42,661 nt of DNA from Patescibacteria group bacterium (GCA_018817315.1 JAHITV010000041.1:1-42661); one strand, 5' to 3'. Numbered from the stretch's first letter, positions 6,519 through 14,689 are shown. Numbers and translations are program-made. The notes: generated from the sequence alone by a model not told the origin.

Positions 6519-7661
6519 TTAGTCAAATAGCTTAGTTTTTATCTTTTTAATTATGCCTTTGGTAGCATCAACTTCTAACAGGTTCCCACTTTTTAAATTG
6601 CTAGTTATACCCTTAACTCCCATCATCAGGGGGACCATAAATTCTCGGCTTGCAATGGCAATGTGGGAGGTAAGACCCCCTTCTTCTGTTATTATGGCTG
6701 TTATCTTTTTATTTTTTAATACCTTAATATCATCCATTTCTATAACTTTGGCAACTACTATTTTATTGGCTGGTAATCTTTTAAAGTCATTCTTATTCCT
6801 TATTAGAAAAACTTCGCCTTTCACCTTTCCTTTAACAAGGGGGTTTCCTTTAAATTCACTTCCCTTAACTTTTTCTTCTGTTAATTTTTGTAAAATTTTA
6901 TACGCGCTTTTTGCACTTTGACCCATATAGATTTTATAAGGCGGATTAAGATTAATATCTCGTATCATAAGATAAAAGCTTTTTCTATGGGAAATTTTAC
7001 TTGCTTTAGGTTTTTTAGAATTAGTGAAATAGTTCATTACTTCATAATCTGTCCAGTAAATAAAGTCAATTTTAAGATGCTTTCTGCCCTTATTTAAAAA
7101 TAAGGATAATAAATTTTCTAATTCTATTTCTGTCTGATGACTAACTTTCCTCCATTTGGTTAAAATGTTAATAAAGCGCTTATCTGATAATTTTTGAGTT
7201 TCTGATTCTAAAGATAATTCAATAAGAAGAGGGAAAACCTGAAGAGGGAAAAAAGATAAAAAGCTGTTTTTGAATTGGATATAAAAATGTTTAAAATCTT
7301 TAGATTTTAAATTCTTCTTGGTAATTATATTTTTCAAAGGATTAATTATTTGTTGGGTTTTTTTAATTTCTTTTTCAGTCAGTTCATAAAGTGTTTTTAA
7401 AATTTGGGGATTATAAGCTAATTTTTTTTTGATTGCTTTGGTAGATTTTTTAATATCAGATTTTTTGCCAAAAGCTTTTATTATCAGACCATGTGCACAA
7501 AAATAGATATTTGACCAACCACTGGCAAAATCACTCCAACCCAGTTTAGGAAACATATATTTATAGCTTTCAGCTACTAAGGAATAAAAAATCAATGAAG
7601 TTTCTCGGCTGCCAAAATATTTCCATTTTACTTGTTTCACTTTTTTTAGATATGAATTCAT
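6519..7661 (-). CDS. PEP-utilising-enzyme phosphohistidine-domain protein
   Basis: The C-terminal ~90 residues of this 380-residue protein form the swivelling phosphohistidine domain of PEP synthase and PPDK. It has KGEVFLIRN, then VAKVIEMDDI, and the signature TEEGGLTSHIAIASRE (about residues 325-340), with the phosphorylated His in TSH. The N-terminal 270 residues are Lys-rich, mostly helical and not the usual ATP-binding or PEP-binding domains. The protein therefore cannot be a full PEP synthase. It may pass phosphate or act on an unknown substrate with a partner. Such stand-alone proteins occur in CPR genomes. Confidence 0.78.
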   Translation of the reverse strand: MNSYLKKVKQVKWKYFGSRETSLIFYSLVAESYKYMFPKLGWSDFASGWSNIYFCAHGLIIKAFGKKSDIKKSTKAIKKKLAYNPQILKTLYELTEKEIKKTQQIINPLKNIITKKNLKSKDFKHFYIQFKNSFLSFFPLQVFPLLIELSLESETQKLSDKRFINILTKWRKVSHQTEIELENLLSLFLNKGRKHLKIDFIYWTDYEVMNYFTNSKKPKASKISHRKSFYLMIRDINLNPPYKIYMGQSAKSAYKILQKLTEEKVKGSEFKGNPLVKGKVKGEVFLIRNKNDFKRLPANKIVVAKVIEMDDIKVLKNKKITAIITEEGGLTSHIAIASREFMVPLMMGVKGITSNLKSGNLLEVDATKGIIKKIKTKLFD

Positions 7662-7733
7662 TTCTTTAGTTTACTATCTTATCAAAAAAATCGCCCTAGG
7701 GAGACTTCTTTAAAGGTCTTATTTTTTTATTGT

Positions 7734-7934
7734 CTAATTCCATAAATTTTTAAGAAAATTTGAATATACAATAGTAAAATCAACAATTAATCCTAAAATG
7801 CCGATAATTAGTAAAATAAAAAGTGTTTTTCTAGAAAGTCTTTTTTTAGTTGATAAAGCGTAAGCTGTAACGATAATAATAAAACTAAAAGTCGCTATAC
7901 CAAAGATGTCAAAAAATGCAGGAGAAAATGACAT
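7734..7934 (-). CDS. Small membrane protein, two helices
   Basis: The 66-residue product has two hydrophobic spans (about residues 8-27 and 38-58) separated by the basic loop STKKRLSRK. Function unknown. It ends just before a hairpin followed by T-runs on both strands (7690-7730). No Shine-Dalgarno is visible before ATG 7934. Confidence 0.5.
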   Translation of the reverse strand: MSFSPAFFDIFGIATFSFIIIVTAYALSTKKRLSRKTLFILLIIGILGLIVDFTIVYSNFLKNLWN

Positions 7935-7979
7935 ATTATTAAAATTAATTTTTTATTCTTATGGCTTAGCCACGAGTGA

Positions 7980-7996
7980 GTCCCGCTAAGTGGGAC
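7980..7996. repeat. Intergenic palindrome with GCTAAG centre
   Basis: gtcccgctaagtgggac forms a hairpin just 3' of tRNA-Ala (minus strand). It belongs to a family also seen at 8103, 22639, 23941, 29014 and 35034. Confidence 0.6.
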
Positions 7997-8004
7997 AAAT
8001 CGAG

Positions 8005-8081
8005 TGGTGGAGATAGTGGGACTCGAACCCACGACCTACTGCATGCAAAGCAGTCGCTCTAGCCAACTGAGCTATATCCCC
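8005..8081 (-). tRNA. tRNA-Ala(UGC)
   Basis: The cloverleaf starts GGGGATATAGCTC and ends TATCTCCACCA with encoded CCA. Anticodon loop TTTGCAT gives anticodon TGC. The acceptor stem is complete with one G·U pair. Confidence 0.97.
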
Positions 8082-8102
8082 AAAATTTGTCTGTCCGTCG
8101 AA

Positions 8103-8117
8103 TCCCGCTTAGCGGGA
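8103..8117. repeat. Intergenic palindrome with GCTTAGC centre
   Basis: tcccgcttagcggga is a perfect palindrome around one central base, upstream of tRNA-Ala. It belongs to the same family as the palindrome at 7980. Confidence 0.65.
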
Positions 8118-8156
8118 GTAGGCGGAAACTACAGGCCCGTTTAGTTTTTTTCTTGA

Positions 8157-8408
8157 TTAAATGTTTCTTCCGCGGAAAAAAGGAGAGAAAATAGCTGTAA
8201 TAATTCCACCCATAAGACCAAACATCAACAGCGTGGAAATAATAATTATCCCTAGGCCAATAAGCTTCCATAATAGTCTGGTGCCACCATCTGAAGAAAG
8301 ATGTCTTTCTGCCCAGTCAATTTTGCCAAAATTTTGATAAATCCAATTAGCTTTCCAGACTAACAGAAAACCGATAAAGATGCCAATTAGTCCGATAAGA
8401 AGATTCAT
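8157..8408 (-). CDS. Small conserved-type membrane protein
   Basis: The 83-residue product has a hydrophobic N-terminus (residues 1-20), a soluble middle with ERHLSSDGGTRLLWK, and a second span (about 48-72) followed by FRGRN. The two-helix plan and the GGTRLLWK loop remind me of small membrane proteins frequent in CPR genomes, but I cannot name a function. It stands alone between tRNA genes. Confidence 0.55.
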   Translation of the reverse strand: MNLLIGLIGIFIGFLLVWKANWIYQNFGKIDWAERHLSSDGGTRLLWKLIGLGIIIISTLLMFGLMGGIITAIFSPFFRGRNI

Positions 8409-8494
8409 ACTTTTGTTTTTGTCTATTATTTAATATGATTTTAAGTTAGGTCGGAACAGTTTTTGACTAGCGTTCGACCAAAACTCATACTGAA

Positions 8495-8565
8495 AGCTTG
8501 AGCTTGTCGCTTCTCGACTTAACTTGAAGCGACCTTGAATTTATTGAAAGGTCGAAAGCTGGTGG
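8495..8565. repeat. 71-bp dispersed repeat at a tRNA 3' end, copy 1
   Basis: This block matches 13216-13286 at 69 of 71 positions. It contains two hairpins (cgcttctcgac...gaagcg and gaccttgaat...aaggtc) and ends exactly over the 3' CCA end of the minus-strand tRNA-Val(UAC). Confidence 0.9.
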
Positions 8566-8636
8566 GCGAAACAGGTCTCGAACCTGTGACCTTACGGATG
8601 TAAACCGTACGCTCTAACCAACTGAGCTATTCGCCC
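8560..8636 (-). tRNA. tRNA-Val(UAC)
   Basis: Starts GGGCGAATAGCTC and ends TTCGCCCACCA with encoded CCA. Anticodon loop TTTACAT gives TAC. The spacer after it (8637-8759) contains a GC-rich block (8640-8700) with several nested palindromes and no gene. Confidence 0.97.
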
Positions 8637-8759
8637 TGGTGTCCAGGGCGCGGCAAGTCCCGCCCTGCTCGCCGCGAGCGGCAGCGAGAGGCGGGCCAGG
8701 GAACCCGCACACTTAAAAATAAATTCATACCTTAACCCACTATTTGCCTTATCAAAGGA

Positions 8760-8847
8760 TGGTGCCGGAGAGAGGATTTGAACCTCCACCCTCAAAATGA
8801 GGACAGGCCCCTCAAGCCTGCGTGTCTACCAATTTCACCACCCCGGC
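8760..8847 (-). tRNA. tRNA-Leu(GAG)
   Basis: An 88-base class II tRNA with a long variable arm. Starts GCCGGGGTGGTG, ends CTCCGGCACCA. Anticodon loop CTTGAGG gives GAG. Confidence 0.96.
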
Positions 8848-8863
8848 TTTTTGCCTATTTATA

Positions 8864-9211
8864 TTAAGATATTTTTTTCTCTTTTAGTTTCTTTTTGTAA
8901 CTTCTTAGGTAGCCAAGCTTTGCCTTTCTAATTTTCGCTTGTTTTTTAATTTCAATTTTAGCAATGTTTGGTGAATGTACTGGAAAAATTTTTTCTACAC
9001 CAATACCATCAGAAATTTTACGAACAGTAATAGTGGCACCTGGTTGAAAACCATGTTTTCTGCCCAAAACCATACCTTCAAACACCTGAATTCTTTCTCT
9101 AAGTTCTCCTTTAGGATTTTTTTCTTTAATTTTTTGATGAACCCTGACAGTCATTCCTGATTTAATTTCAGGAAACCCGGCTTGAGTTTTTTCTTCTTTA
9201 ACTTGAGTCAT
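8864..9211 (-). CDS. rplS: 50S ribosomal protein bL19
   Basis: The 115-residue protein matches bL19: GMTVRVHQKIKEKNPKGELRE near residue 20, FEGMVLGRKHG near 45, TITVRKISDGIGVEKIFPVHSP near 60, and the C-terminal basic AKLGYLRS. Length is normal. In the assembled ribosome it sits at the 30S-50S interface. It is last in the rluD-gmk-rplS order and is followed by the tRNA-Leu gene. Confidence 0.97.
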   Translation of the reverse strand: MTQVKEEKTQAGFPEIKSGMTVRVHQKIKEKNPKGELRERIQVFEGMVLGRKHGFQPGATITVRKISDGIGVEKIFPVHSPNIAKIEIKKQAKIRKAKLGYLRSYKKKLKEKKIS

Positions 9212-9280
9212 AGGATTATTAATAGTTTATGAATTATAATGATGGATGTTAATTAAAAGTGAGGATATTATAGAAAGAAT

Positions 9281-9856
9281 TTATGATTTAGTCAAGGTTT
9301 TAGAATTGATTATTTCTAACGTTTCCTTAACAGTTTGTTTTATTTTATTTTCCCGATTAATTACCCAATAATCGCATTGAGGAGCTTTGGCTAATTCCCA
9401 TTGAGCAATTTGCAGTCTTTTTTGTACTTGGGCAGGAGAAGTATCGTGACGTTTTTTAAAGCGACTAGCCAGTTGCTTGATTGATTCAGGTAAAATAAAA
9501 ATAGTGATACAATTAGGCCATTTCTTTTTGATATTTAAAGCGCCTTTTATATCAACATTAATTAGAACATTCTTTCCTTTTTTTAAAAGATTAGTAATTT
9601 CTCGTTTAGCTGTGCCGTATAAATTGCCGTAATTATTGGCCCATTCCAGGAAGTCAGACTTCTTAATTTTTTTCTTGAATTCTTCTTTAGAGATAAAATG
9701 ATAATCTTTGCCGTCTTTTTCTTTAGCGCGCAGCGGGCGGGTAGTGTAAGTTAATGATCTTTGGAGATTTTTTATTTTTTTTAAGACTAAATTGGCTACG
9801 GTGGTTTTACCTACAGCAGAAGTTCCGGTGATAATAAAAAGACTACCTTTTTTCAT
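9281..9856 (-). CDS. gmk: Guanylate kinase
   Basis: This enzyme phosphorylates GMP to GDP with ATP. The 191-residue protein has the P-loop GTSAVGKT (residues 11-18), the GMP-binding TTRPLRAKEKDGKDYHFIS (about 38-56) and the Arg-containing lid region RFKKRHDTSPAQVQKR near 130. Length is typical. Its start overlaps the end of the upstream pseudouridine synthase gene by four bases (ATGA), so the two are likely translationally coupled. Confidence 0.97.
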   Translation of the reverse strand: MKKGSLFIITGTSAVGKTTVANLVLKKIKNLQRSLTYTTRPLRAKEKDGKDYHFISKEEFKKKIKKSDFLEWANNYGNLYGTAKREITNLLKKGKNVLINVDIKGALNIKKKWPNCITIFILPESIKQLASRFKKRHDTSPAQVQKRLQIAQWELAKAPQCDYWVINRENKIKQTVKETLEIINSKTLTKS

Positions 9857-10758
9857 TTTAATTTGGTTAAAATATTTGTTAAATCTGAAGGTAAATCAGT
9901 TTTAAATTCCAGCCAATTGCTTTGTAAATCATAAAAACCTAGAAGATGTGCATGTAAAAAAATCCTGTTCAATTTTAGGTTATCTTTAATTTTTTTATTG
10001 TAATATAGATGATCACCTACTAGAGGATGTCCATAAGCTTGAAGATGAACTCTGATTTGATGTGTCCGGCCGGTGAGAATAGTAATTTGTAAGTAGGTAT
10101 AACGGGAAAATTTTTTTAAAACTAAAAAATTGGTAATTGATTTTTTACCGTCATCTCCCTGGGGTTTGGCTATGATTTTGCCGCTATCCTTTGAGCGGTC
10201 AAGAGGGAAATCAATAACACCTTCTTCTTTAGAGGTTAGTCCATGGATTAAAGCTAAATATTCTTTTTTAATTTTACGTTCTTTAAATTGCTGTTTTAAA
10301 TGGTCAAACATTTTCTGGTTTAAGGCAATAATTATTATACCCGAAACTTCTTTGTCTAAGCGGTGAATAATGCCTGGTCGGTTTTTATTTTCGCCAATAT
10401 TTTTTATTTGAGGAAATTTTTCCGTTAACCAATCAACCAAAGTCGGTTCTTGTATTCCTTCGGCCGGATGAACGATTAAGCCAGCCGGTTTATCAATAAT
10501 TAAATAATTATCATTTTGCTCAATAATTCTCGGTTCAATTAACGGCTGGGTTTTTTCTTTTGTTTCTGGTTGTAAATCAATAATTATTTTATCGTCTACT
10601 TTAAGCCAGTGATGCACTGAACTGCTCTGATCATTAACTTTTATCTGGTCTGTTTTGATTAATTTTTGGATTTGACTGCGTGAAAAATCAGGCAATTTTT
10701 CCGCCAGAAATTTATCCAATCTTTGTTTTTGATTTTCCGAAAAAATTAATTCTTTCAT
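9853..10758 (-). CDS. rluD: RluA-family 23S rRNA pseudouridine synthase
   Basis: The 301-residue protein has an N-terminal S4 RNA-binding domain (residues 12-60, RLDKFLAEKLPDFSRSQIQK). The catalytic domain follows, with the signature HRLDKEVSG (about residue 132), whose Asp is the catalytic residue, and TGRTHQIRVHL near 230. This fits RluD-type enzymes that isomerise uridines in 23S rRNA helix 69; the exact target is inferred. First gene of a tight set with gmk. Confidence 0.9.
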   Translation of the reverse strand: MKELIFSENQKQRLDKFLAEKLPDFSRSQIQKLIKTDQIKVNDQSSSVHHWLKVDDKIIIDLQPETKEKTQPLIEPRIIEQNDNYLIIDKPAGLIVHPAEGIQEPTLVDWLTEKFPQIKNIGENKNRPGIIHRLDKEVSGIIIIALNQKMFDHLKQQFKERKIKKEYLALIHGLTSKEEGVIDFPLDRSKDSGKIIAKPQGDDGKKSITNFLVLKKFSRYTYLQITILTGRTHQIRVHLQAYGHPLVGDHLYYNKKIKDNLKLNRIFLHAHLLGFYDLQSNWLEFKTDLPSDLTNILTKLK

Positions 10759-10846
10759 TAAATTAAAGATAACAAAATTCAGACAAAATAAAAAGCCCTT
10801 TTAGCCCTTGTCTAGTTAAAGGAATTTGTTATGATTAAGGTGATTT

Positions 10847-10906
10847 ATTACGAAAAATGTTCGTATAATAACGAGTTATGTGAACATTTAAAAGAATTGC
10901 TATAAT
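10847..10906 (+). promoter_or_regulatory. Possible promoter with an imperfect inverted repeat
   Basis: A TATAAT box at 10901-10906 lies 58 bases before ATG 10964, without a good -35. Upstream, ttattacgaa (10847-10856) and ttcgtataa (10860-10868) form an inverted repeat that contains another TATAAT. It could be an operator for the gene downstream. Confidence 0.35.
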
Positions 10907-10963
10907 ACTAGAGAGTTGCAAGAAGTTTTAATTAACTACTTAAAATTAAAAATAATTACCCGT

Positions 10964-11482
10964 ATGACAAGCAAAAACAATCTTCATTTTATTATAACAG
11001 GAGGCACCATAGACTCATACTGGGATGGTACAAAAGATACCGCCGTCACAAATGAAATTTCAGTAGTGCCAAAATTCATAAAATCTTTGAAACTATATGA
11101 GAAATGTGATTTTATTGAAGTTTGCATGAAAGATAGTAGAAATTTAACTAATACTGATAGAAAAAATATTTTAAAAGCCGTAGAAAATAGTAAATCAAAT
11201 AGGATCATTATAACCCACGGGACCTATACATTACCAGACACTGCAAGATATCTAAAAGCCAATTTAAAAAATATTAATAAAGTGATTATTTTTGTTTGTT
11301 CAATGATTCCTCTTTTTGGATTTTCACCTACAGATGCAGGTTTTAATTTAGGTTATGCAGTTGCCAAATCCCAAGAATTATCAAAAGGGATTTATGTATG
11401 TATGAACGGGAGAATTTTTGTCCCTGATGAAATTGTTAAAATGTTATCTGAAGGTAGATTTGGTTCTATATACACAAAGTAG
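10964..11482 (+). CDS. Short asparaginase-domain protein, probably not an asparaginase
   Basis: From ATG 10964 the product has about 172 residues, against roughly 330 for type I/II L-asparaginases, so only the N-terminal Rossmann-like domain is present. FIITGGTIDS carries the nucleophile Thr, but the second catalytic motif reads THGTYTLPDTA, with Tyr where asparaginases have Asp (THGTDT). The lysine normally supplied later is missing with the C-terminal domain. MIPLFGFSPTDAGFNLGYA closes the domain. An upstream in-frame TTG at 10916 is a less likely start. It may bind an amide or nucleotide-like ligand; no function is claimed. Confidence 0.75.
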   Translation: MTSKNNLHFIITGGTIDSYWDGTKDTAVTNEISVVPKFIKSLKLYEKCDFIEVCMKDSRNLTNTDRKNILKAVENSKSNRIIITHGTYTLPDTARYLKANLKNINKVIIFVCSMIPLFGFSPTDAGFNLGYAVAKSQELSKGIYVCMNGRIFVPDEIVKMLSEGRFGSIYTK

Positions 11483-11571
11483 TTGAAGTAATTTTTTCAA
11501 CTCAACGGGATGTTGCGCTCTTACCCTACTTCGTTTCGTGTAAACTTCATATATCCTTAACGTTAGGCGCC

Positions 11572-11742
11572 ATGATAAAAAAGATATTTAAAATTTTTAT
11601 AATTATTGTAGTCATACTCATTCTCTGGGTCTTTGTGAGGTTTGTTATTGGCGGAGATGAAGACGACTGGATTTGCGTTAATGGTGAATGGGTTAAACAT
11701 GGAGTGCCAAACGCACCTATGCCTACAGAACCCTGTAATTAA
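11572..11742 (+). CDS. Small membrane-anchored protein (56 aa)
   Basis: One strongly hydrophobic segment (residues 4-26) is followed by an acidic linker and the tail DDWICVNGEWVKHGVPNAPM with PTEPCN at the end. I recognise this W-I-C...G-x-W-V-K-H-G-x-P...C pattern as recurrent at the C-terminus of tiny CPR membrane proteins. The two Cys could pair outside the membrane. Function unknown. Acceptance rests on the motif, since no Shine-Dalgarno is seen. Confidence 0.65.
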   Translation: MIKKIFKIFIIIVVILILWVFVRFVIGGDEDDWICVNGEWVKHGVPNAPMPTEPCN

Positions 11743-11808
11743 AATGGAGTTAATAGTTAATTTTAACTTTACATAACAGCGTATTAGGTGTAATAGCAAA
11801 TATTAAAA

Positions 11809-11850
11809 AGTAAACAAAAAACCGGCTTTAAAAGCTGGATTTTTGTTTAT
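11809..11850. terminator. Bidirectional terminator
   Basis: aacaaaaaaccggctt and aagctggatttttgtt form a stem with T-runs in both directions. It lies between the small plus-strand gene and the converging Nudix gene. Confidence 0.75.
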
Positions 11851-11884
11851 TAAAATTAAGAATATATCAAGAATAAATAAAAAT

Positions 11885-12280
11885 TTATAGAATATCCACT
11901 GATTTTAAATCCTGTATAACTCCGGCAATTAAATCAAAATTATAAATCTCCTTTAGTTTCACCCAGCTATATTCTGAATGTTCTTTTGGGTCAATTTCTA
12001 CATTATCAGAATTTACAGAAACTAAAAACGGCATTATTATCCATCTGCCATAATCATCTGAGATTTCAAAAACTTCACCTTTTTTCTCAATTGTTCCGTC
12101 TAAACCTGTTTCTTCTTTCACCTCTCTTAAAACAGCATCTTCGGCAGGTTCTCTTTCTTTAATAAATCCAGAAACAGGTTGCCATTTATCAGGCGAGGAA
12201 GTCCTTTTAGAGGTTCTTTTTAAAAGAAGGATTTTATCTTGGAATTTAACAATTCCAATTATGGTAGCGTATGTTTTCAT
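11885..12280 (-). CDS. Nudix hydrolase
   Basis: The Nudix box is complete: G, five residues, E, then REVKEETGL (GFIKEREPAEDAVLREVKEE, about residues 38-57 of the ATG-started protein), giving the metal site for hydrolysis of a nucleoside diphosphate linked to X. About 131 residues from ATG 12280; an in-frame TTG at 12295 adds five. Substrate cannot be told from sequence. Housecleaning of oxidised or modified nucleotides is the common role. Confidence 0.9.
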   Translation of the reverse strand: MKTYATIIGIVKFQDKILLLKRTSKRTSSPDKWQPVSGFIKEREPAEDAVLREVKEETGLDGTIEKKGEVFEISDDYGRWIIMPFLVSVNSDNVEIDPKEHSEYSWVKLKEIYNFDLIAGVIQDLKSVDIL

Positions 12281-12328
12281 ATATTTATCTAACAAGTTTT
12301 CTAATCTCTTCTAATTTTTTTCTTTAGC

Positions 12329-13054
12329 TTAATAGCTTTCTTCAGCGATTTTTTCAGCCATTGTTTTAATAAAACTTTCTATTTTTTCTTGATCAATTAT
12401 TTCCCCGACACGCCATCTTTTTGGTTTAGTAAAGAAAGTATTTGTTAATCCATCAGATTTTAAATATTGCCCTAACTTTCTTCCTGCTTGCCGTGTTTCT
12501 TCTTTGCATTCTTTCATATCGCTGAATTCTGTAATTTTTAATCCTACCCTCACAAGATAGTTAAAAAAAGATTCAAAATTCTCAAAATCCTTTAGTTTAC
12601 TCTGCTCTTTATGTTTTTTAAATCTGATTTCTATTTCATCAAGAAATTCTGGACAGTACTTTTTCGCTCTTATTAATCCTCGTTGCCAGGCATCTTCTTC
12701 TGTTTCACTATGGAATTCTAAATCGTCCTCCAATTCTGGTTTAGGGGCACCTAATGTTTTCACAGAAAAACGTTTATCTATTTCTCCTTGACGAAGATGA
12801 CCTAATTCATGGAGAGTAAAAGCAAAAGAAATAAATAAATCCCCTTTTGGATAATAAACTTCAAATTCTTTAGTTTTATAATCAGAGATCCCACCACCTT
12901 GCATTTCCATCGGCCAATCAATACCTTCATCTGATAAACCGAGAAAGTAATCCCTGAATCTTTGTCTAACTTCTGAATTTTCGTCTAAACAAACAATATT
13001 TTCAGGCGGCAATTTGTATTTTATTTCCCAATATTCTTGTTTTTCCAAACTCAT
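12329..13054 (-). CDS. HEXXH-containing protein, possible zinc metallopeptidase
   Basis: The 241-residue protein has FTLHELGHLRQGE near residue 79 (HELGH, the HEXXH zinc motif) and, 30 residues on, ETEEDAWQRGL, which could supply the third ligand. This spacing is seen in small bacterial metallopeptidase-like proteins such as the ImmA/IrrE group. There is no signal peptide, so it should be cytoplasmic. Substrate unknown. It is followed after 49 bases by the Nudix gene in the same direction, a possible two-gene unit. Confidence 0.6.
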   Translation of the reverse strand: MSLEKQEYWEIKYKLPPENIVCLDENSEVRQRFRDYFLGLSDEGIDWPMEMQGGGISDYKTKEFEVYYPKGDLFISFAFTLHELGHLRQGEIDKRFSVKTLGAPKPELEDDLEFHSETEEDAWQRGLIRAKKYCPEFLDEIEIRFKKHKEQSKLKDFENFESFFNYLVRVGLKITEFSDMKECKEETRQAGRKLGQYLKSDGLTNTFFTKPKRWRVGEIIDQEKIESFIKTMAEKIAEESY

Positions 13055-13090
13055 TATTTCTAATATTTATAATGTGAATTTACTGAAAGC

Positions 13091-13166
13091 TGGTGGGTCC
13101 GAGAGGAATTGAACCTCTGACCTCTTCGATGTCAACGAAGCGCTCTAACCCCTGAGCTACGAACCC
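13091..13166 (-). tRNA. tRNA-Val(GAC)
   Basis: Starts GGGTTCGTAGCTC and ends CGGACCCACCA with encoded CCA. Anticodon loop TTGACAT gives GAC. This is the second valine tRNA in the window. Confidence 0.96.
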
Positions 13167-13215
13167 GTTATATAGTTAATTTGTCCCTCGATTTCACTCG
13201 GGACAGTTTTCGCCC

Positions 13216-13286
13216 AGCTTGAGCTTGTCGCTTCTCGACTTAACTCGAAGCGACCTTGAATTCATTGAAAGGTCGAAAGCTGGTGC
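13216..13286. repeat. 71-bp dispersed repeat at a tRNA 3' end, copy 2
   Basis: 69 of 71 positions match the copy at 8495-8565; both changes are T to C. Again the block ends over the CCA end of a minus-strand tRNA, here tRNA-Ile. Confidence 0.9.
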
Positions 13287-13356
13287 GCATAGATGGATTT
13301 GAACCATCGACCCCTGCCTTATAAGGGCAGTGCTCTAACCACTGAGCTATATGCGC
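13281..13356 (-). tRNA. tRNA-Ile(UAU)
   Basis: Starts GCGCATATAGCTC and ends TATGCGCACCA. The anticodon arm CTGCC-CTTATAA-GGCAG gives anticodon TAT, reading AUA directly. Most bacteria read AUA with a CAU tRNA modified to lysidine, so this anticodon is uncommon. Confidence 0.95.
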
Positions 13357-13443
13357 TCATTATTATTTAGAAAAGCAGAATTATTATAACTTAAGTTTGC
13401 TATAAATTAAAGACCTATTGAGAATTATTCTAGTTAATTACTA

Positions 13444-14571
13444 TTAAAGTTCTTGGATAATGGTTTCTATAACTTCTTTTTCTGAATCCTGTAAATTTTT
13501 ATTAAGAGTAAAAGATACTTCATTTTTATCACCTGTGGAAGAAAAAGAACGGGTTAGTGCCAGAATACTATAATTTCCTAAACTATGGGCAATAACTTTA
13601 GTTTGTCCTTCTTCAAGTTGGTAGAAAAGTACAAAAATTTCTGCGGAAGGACTATGGGCAATCAATTCATTAATTACGCCAACGGCATCTTCCTCTTTTG
13701 CTCCAGTTTCAATAAAGTCATTCGGGGTTAATTTAGACCAAATTAACTTATTTTGCTCGTTGCTTTGCAAACGGGAGAGAATCCGTCCCCATAATTTAAG
13801 AGTATTAATTGTTTTTGTTTGGTAAAGATTATTAATTATTTCTCGTCTGTTAGCGCCTGAATCTATAAGATGGCTAACAATTTGCAGAGCATTAGGTGTA
13901 ACATTGGCAGTTTTAAAACAATTAGTGGCTTTGATCATGCCAGCTAAAAGACAGGTGGCCAATTGCTCGTCAATAAGTTCTTCTGACCATTTATTGATTA
14001 AATTATATAAGATTTCAGTGGTAGCAGTAGCAGTGATATCCACGATATTAATATGACCATACTGTTCATTGTCTGGAGAGTTATCAACATTAACCACTGG
14101 AATCTGATAAAAGAGATCCCGGTGATTATCATATAATTTGCCTATCGCTTCCAGGTCAGGCGTGTCTAAAGTGAAAATCAAATCATAAGCAAACAAGCTG
14201 GTTTGGAATTTTAAATCTTGAGAAGTAAAAACGCCTCTTTGGGGCGAAAGATAAATTCTTAAATTATCACCGTTAATATCATAGCTTAATTCATCAATGC
14301 CTGTCTGGGAAATATCAAGATTAATAATAAACTTTTTAAGTTTAATCGCTTCGGGTTTAATCTGGGAAATATTTGGCAAAAATGAATATTGTTGAGGAAG
14401 GTTAAAATTTTCAATGATGATTTCGGAATTTTTATTAACTTTTTTCAATACCTGTGCCAATGCCAAACAAGAAGCCAAACCATCACCTGAAAATTTACCT
14501 TTGGTAGTAATAAGAATTTTTTTACTTTTCTCAATTAGTTCTTTTACTTGATCGCTGATTTTACGAGCCAT
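13444..14571 (-). CDS. Degenerate DHH-family phosphoesterase-like protein
   Basis: The 375-residue protein has the size and fold pattern of NrnA-like DHH phosphoesterases, but the catalytic motifs are changed. SGDGLAS replaces the NPDGDA-type motif, and NVDNSPDNEQYGHINIVD sits where DHH-H...FG is expected, so the DHH triad is lost. A final GGGGH motif is also missing. It may have become a binding or regulatory protein. Its intact paralogue is at 17299-18270, on the other side of infB-rbfA. It has a strong promoter of its own and a divergent orientation to infB. Confidence 0.75.
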   Translation of the reverse strand: MARKISDQVKELIEKSKKILITTKGKFSGDGLASCLALAQVLKKVNKNSEIIIENFNLPQQYSFLPNISQIKPEAIKLKKFIINLDISQTGIDELSYDINGDNLRIYLSPQRGVFTSQDLKFQTSLFAYDLIFTLDTPDLEAIGKLYDNHRDLFYQIPVVNVDNSPDNEQYGHINIVDITATATTEILYNLINKWSEELIDEQLATCLLAGMIKATNCFKTANVTPNALQIVSHLIDSGANRREIINNLYQTKTINTLKLWGRILSRLQSNEQNKLIWSKLTPNDFIETGAKEEDAVGVINELIAHSPSAEIFVLFYQLEEGQTKVIAHSLGNYSILALTRSFSSTGDKNEVSFTLNKNLQDSEKEVIETIIQEL

Positions 14572-14660
14572 TTTTCTTAAATTTTTAGTAAAATTTGATT
14601 TAATAATACATGGGAATAAGACAGTTTAGCTGAAATACAATAATGTGTCAATAACCTGTA

Positions 14661-14689
14661 ATTATAGGAAAAATCCTTTATTTGGTCAA
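14661..14689 (-). promoter_or_regulatory. Sigma-70-type promoter for the degenerate DHH gene
   Basis: Minus strand TTGACC (14684-14689), 17-bp spacer, TATAAT (14661-14666), about 90 bases before the start. Confidence 0.82.

Noticed and set aside
8592-8795. 67-codon frame across tRNA-Val and tRNA-Leu
   Set aside because: It is made of tRNA complement and a GC-rich palindromic spacer.
10856-10870. LexA-box-like cgaaaaatgttcg
   Set aside because: 13 bases instead of the 14-base CGAAC-N4-GTTCG spacing; kept only as a generic inverted repeat.
11540-11575. Integron attC-like core (aacgttaggcgcc) before the 56-aa protein
   Set aside because: The matching inverse core at the other end of an attC site is missing and no integrase is nearby.
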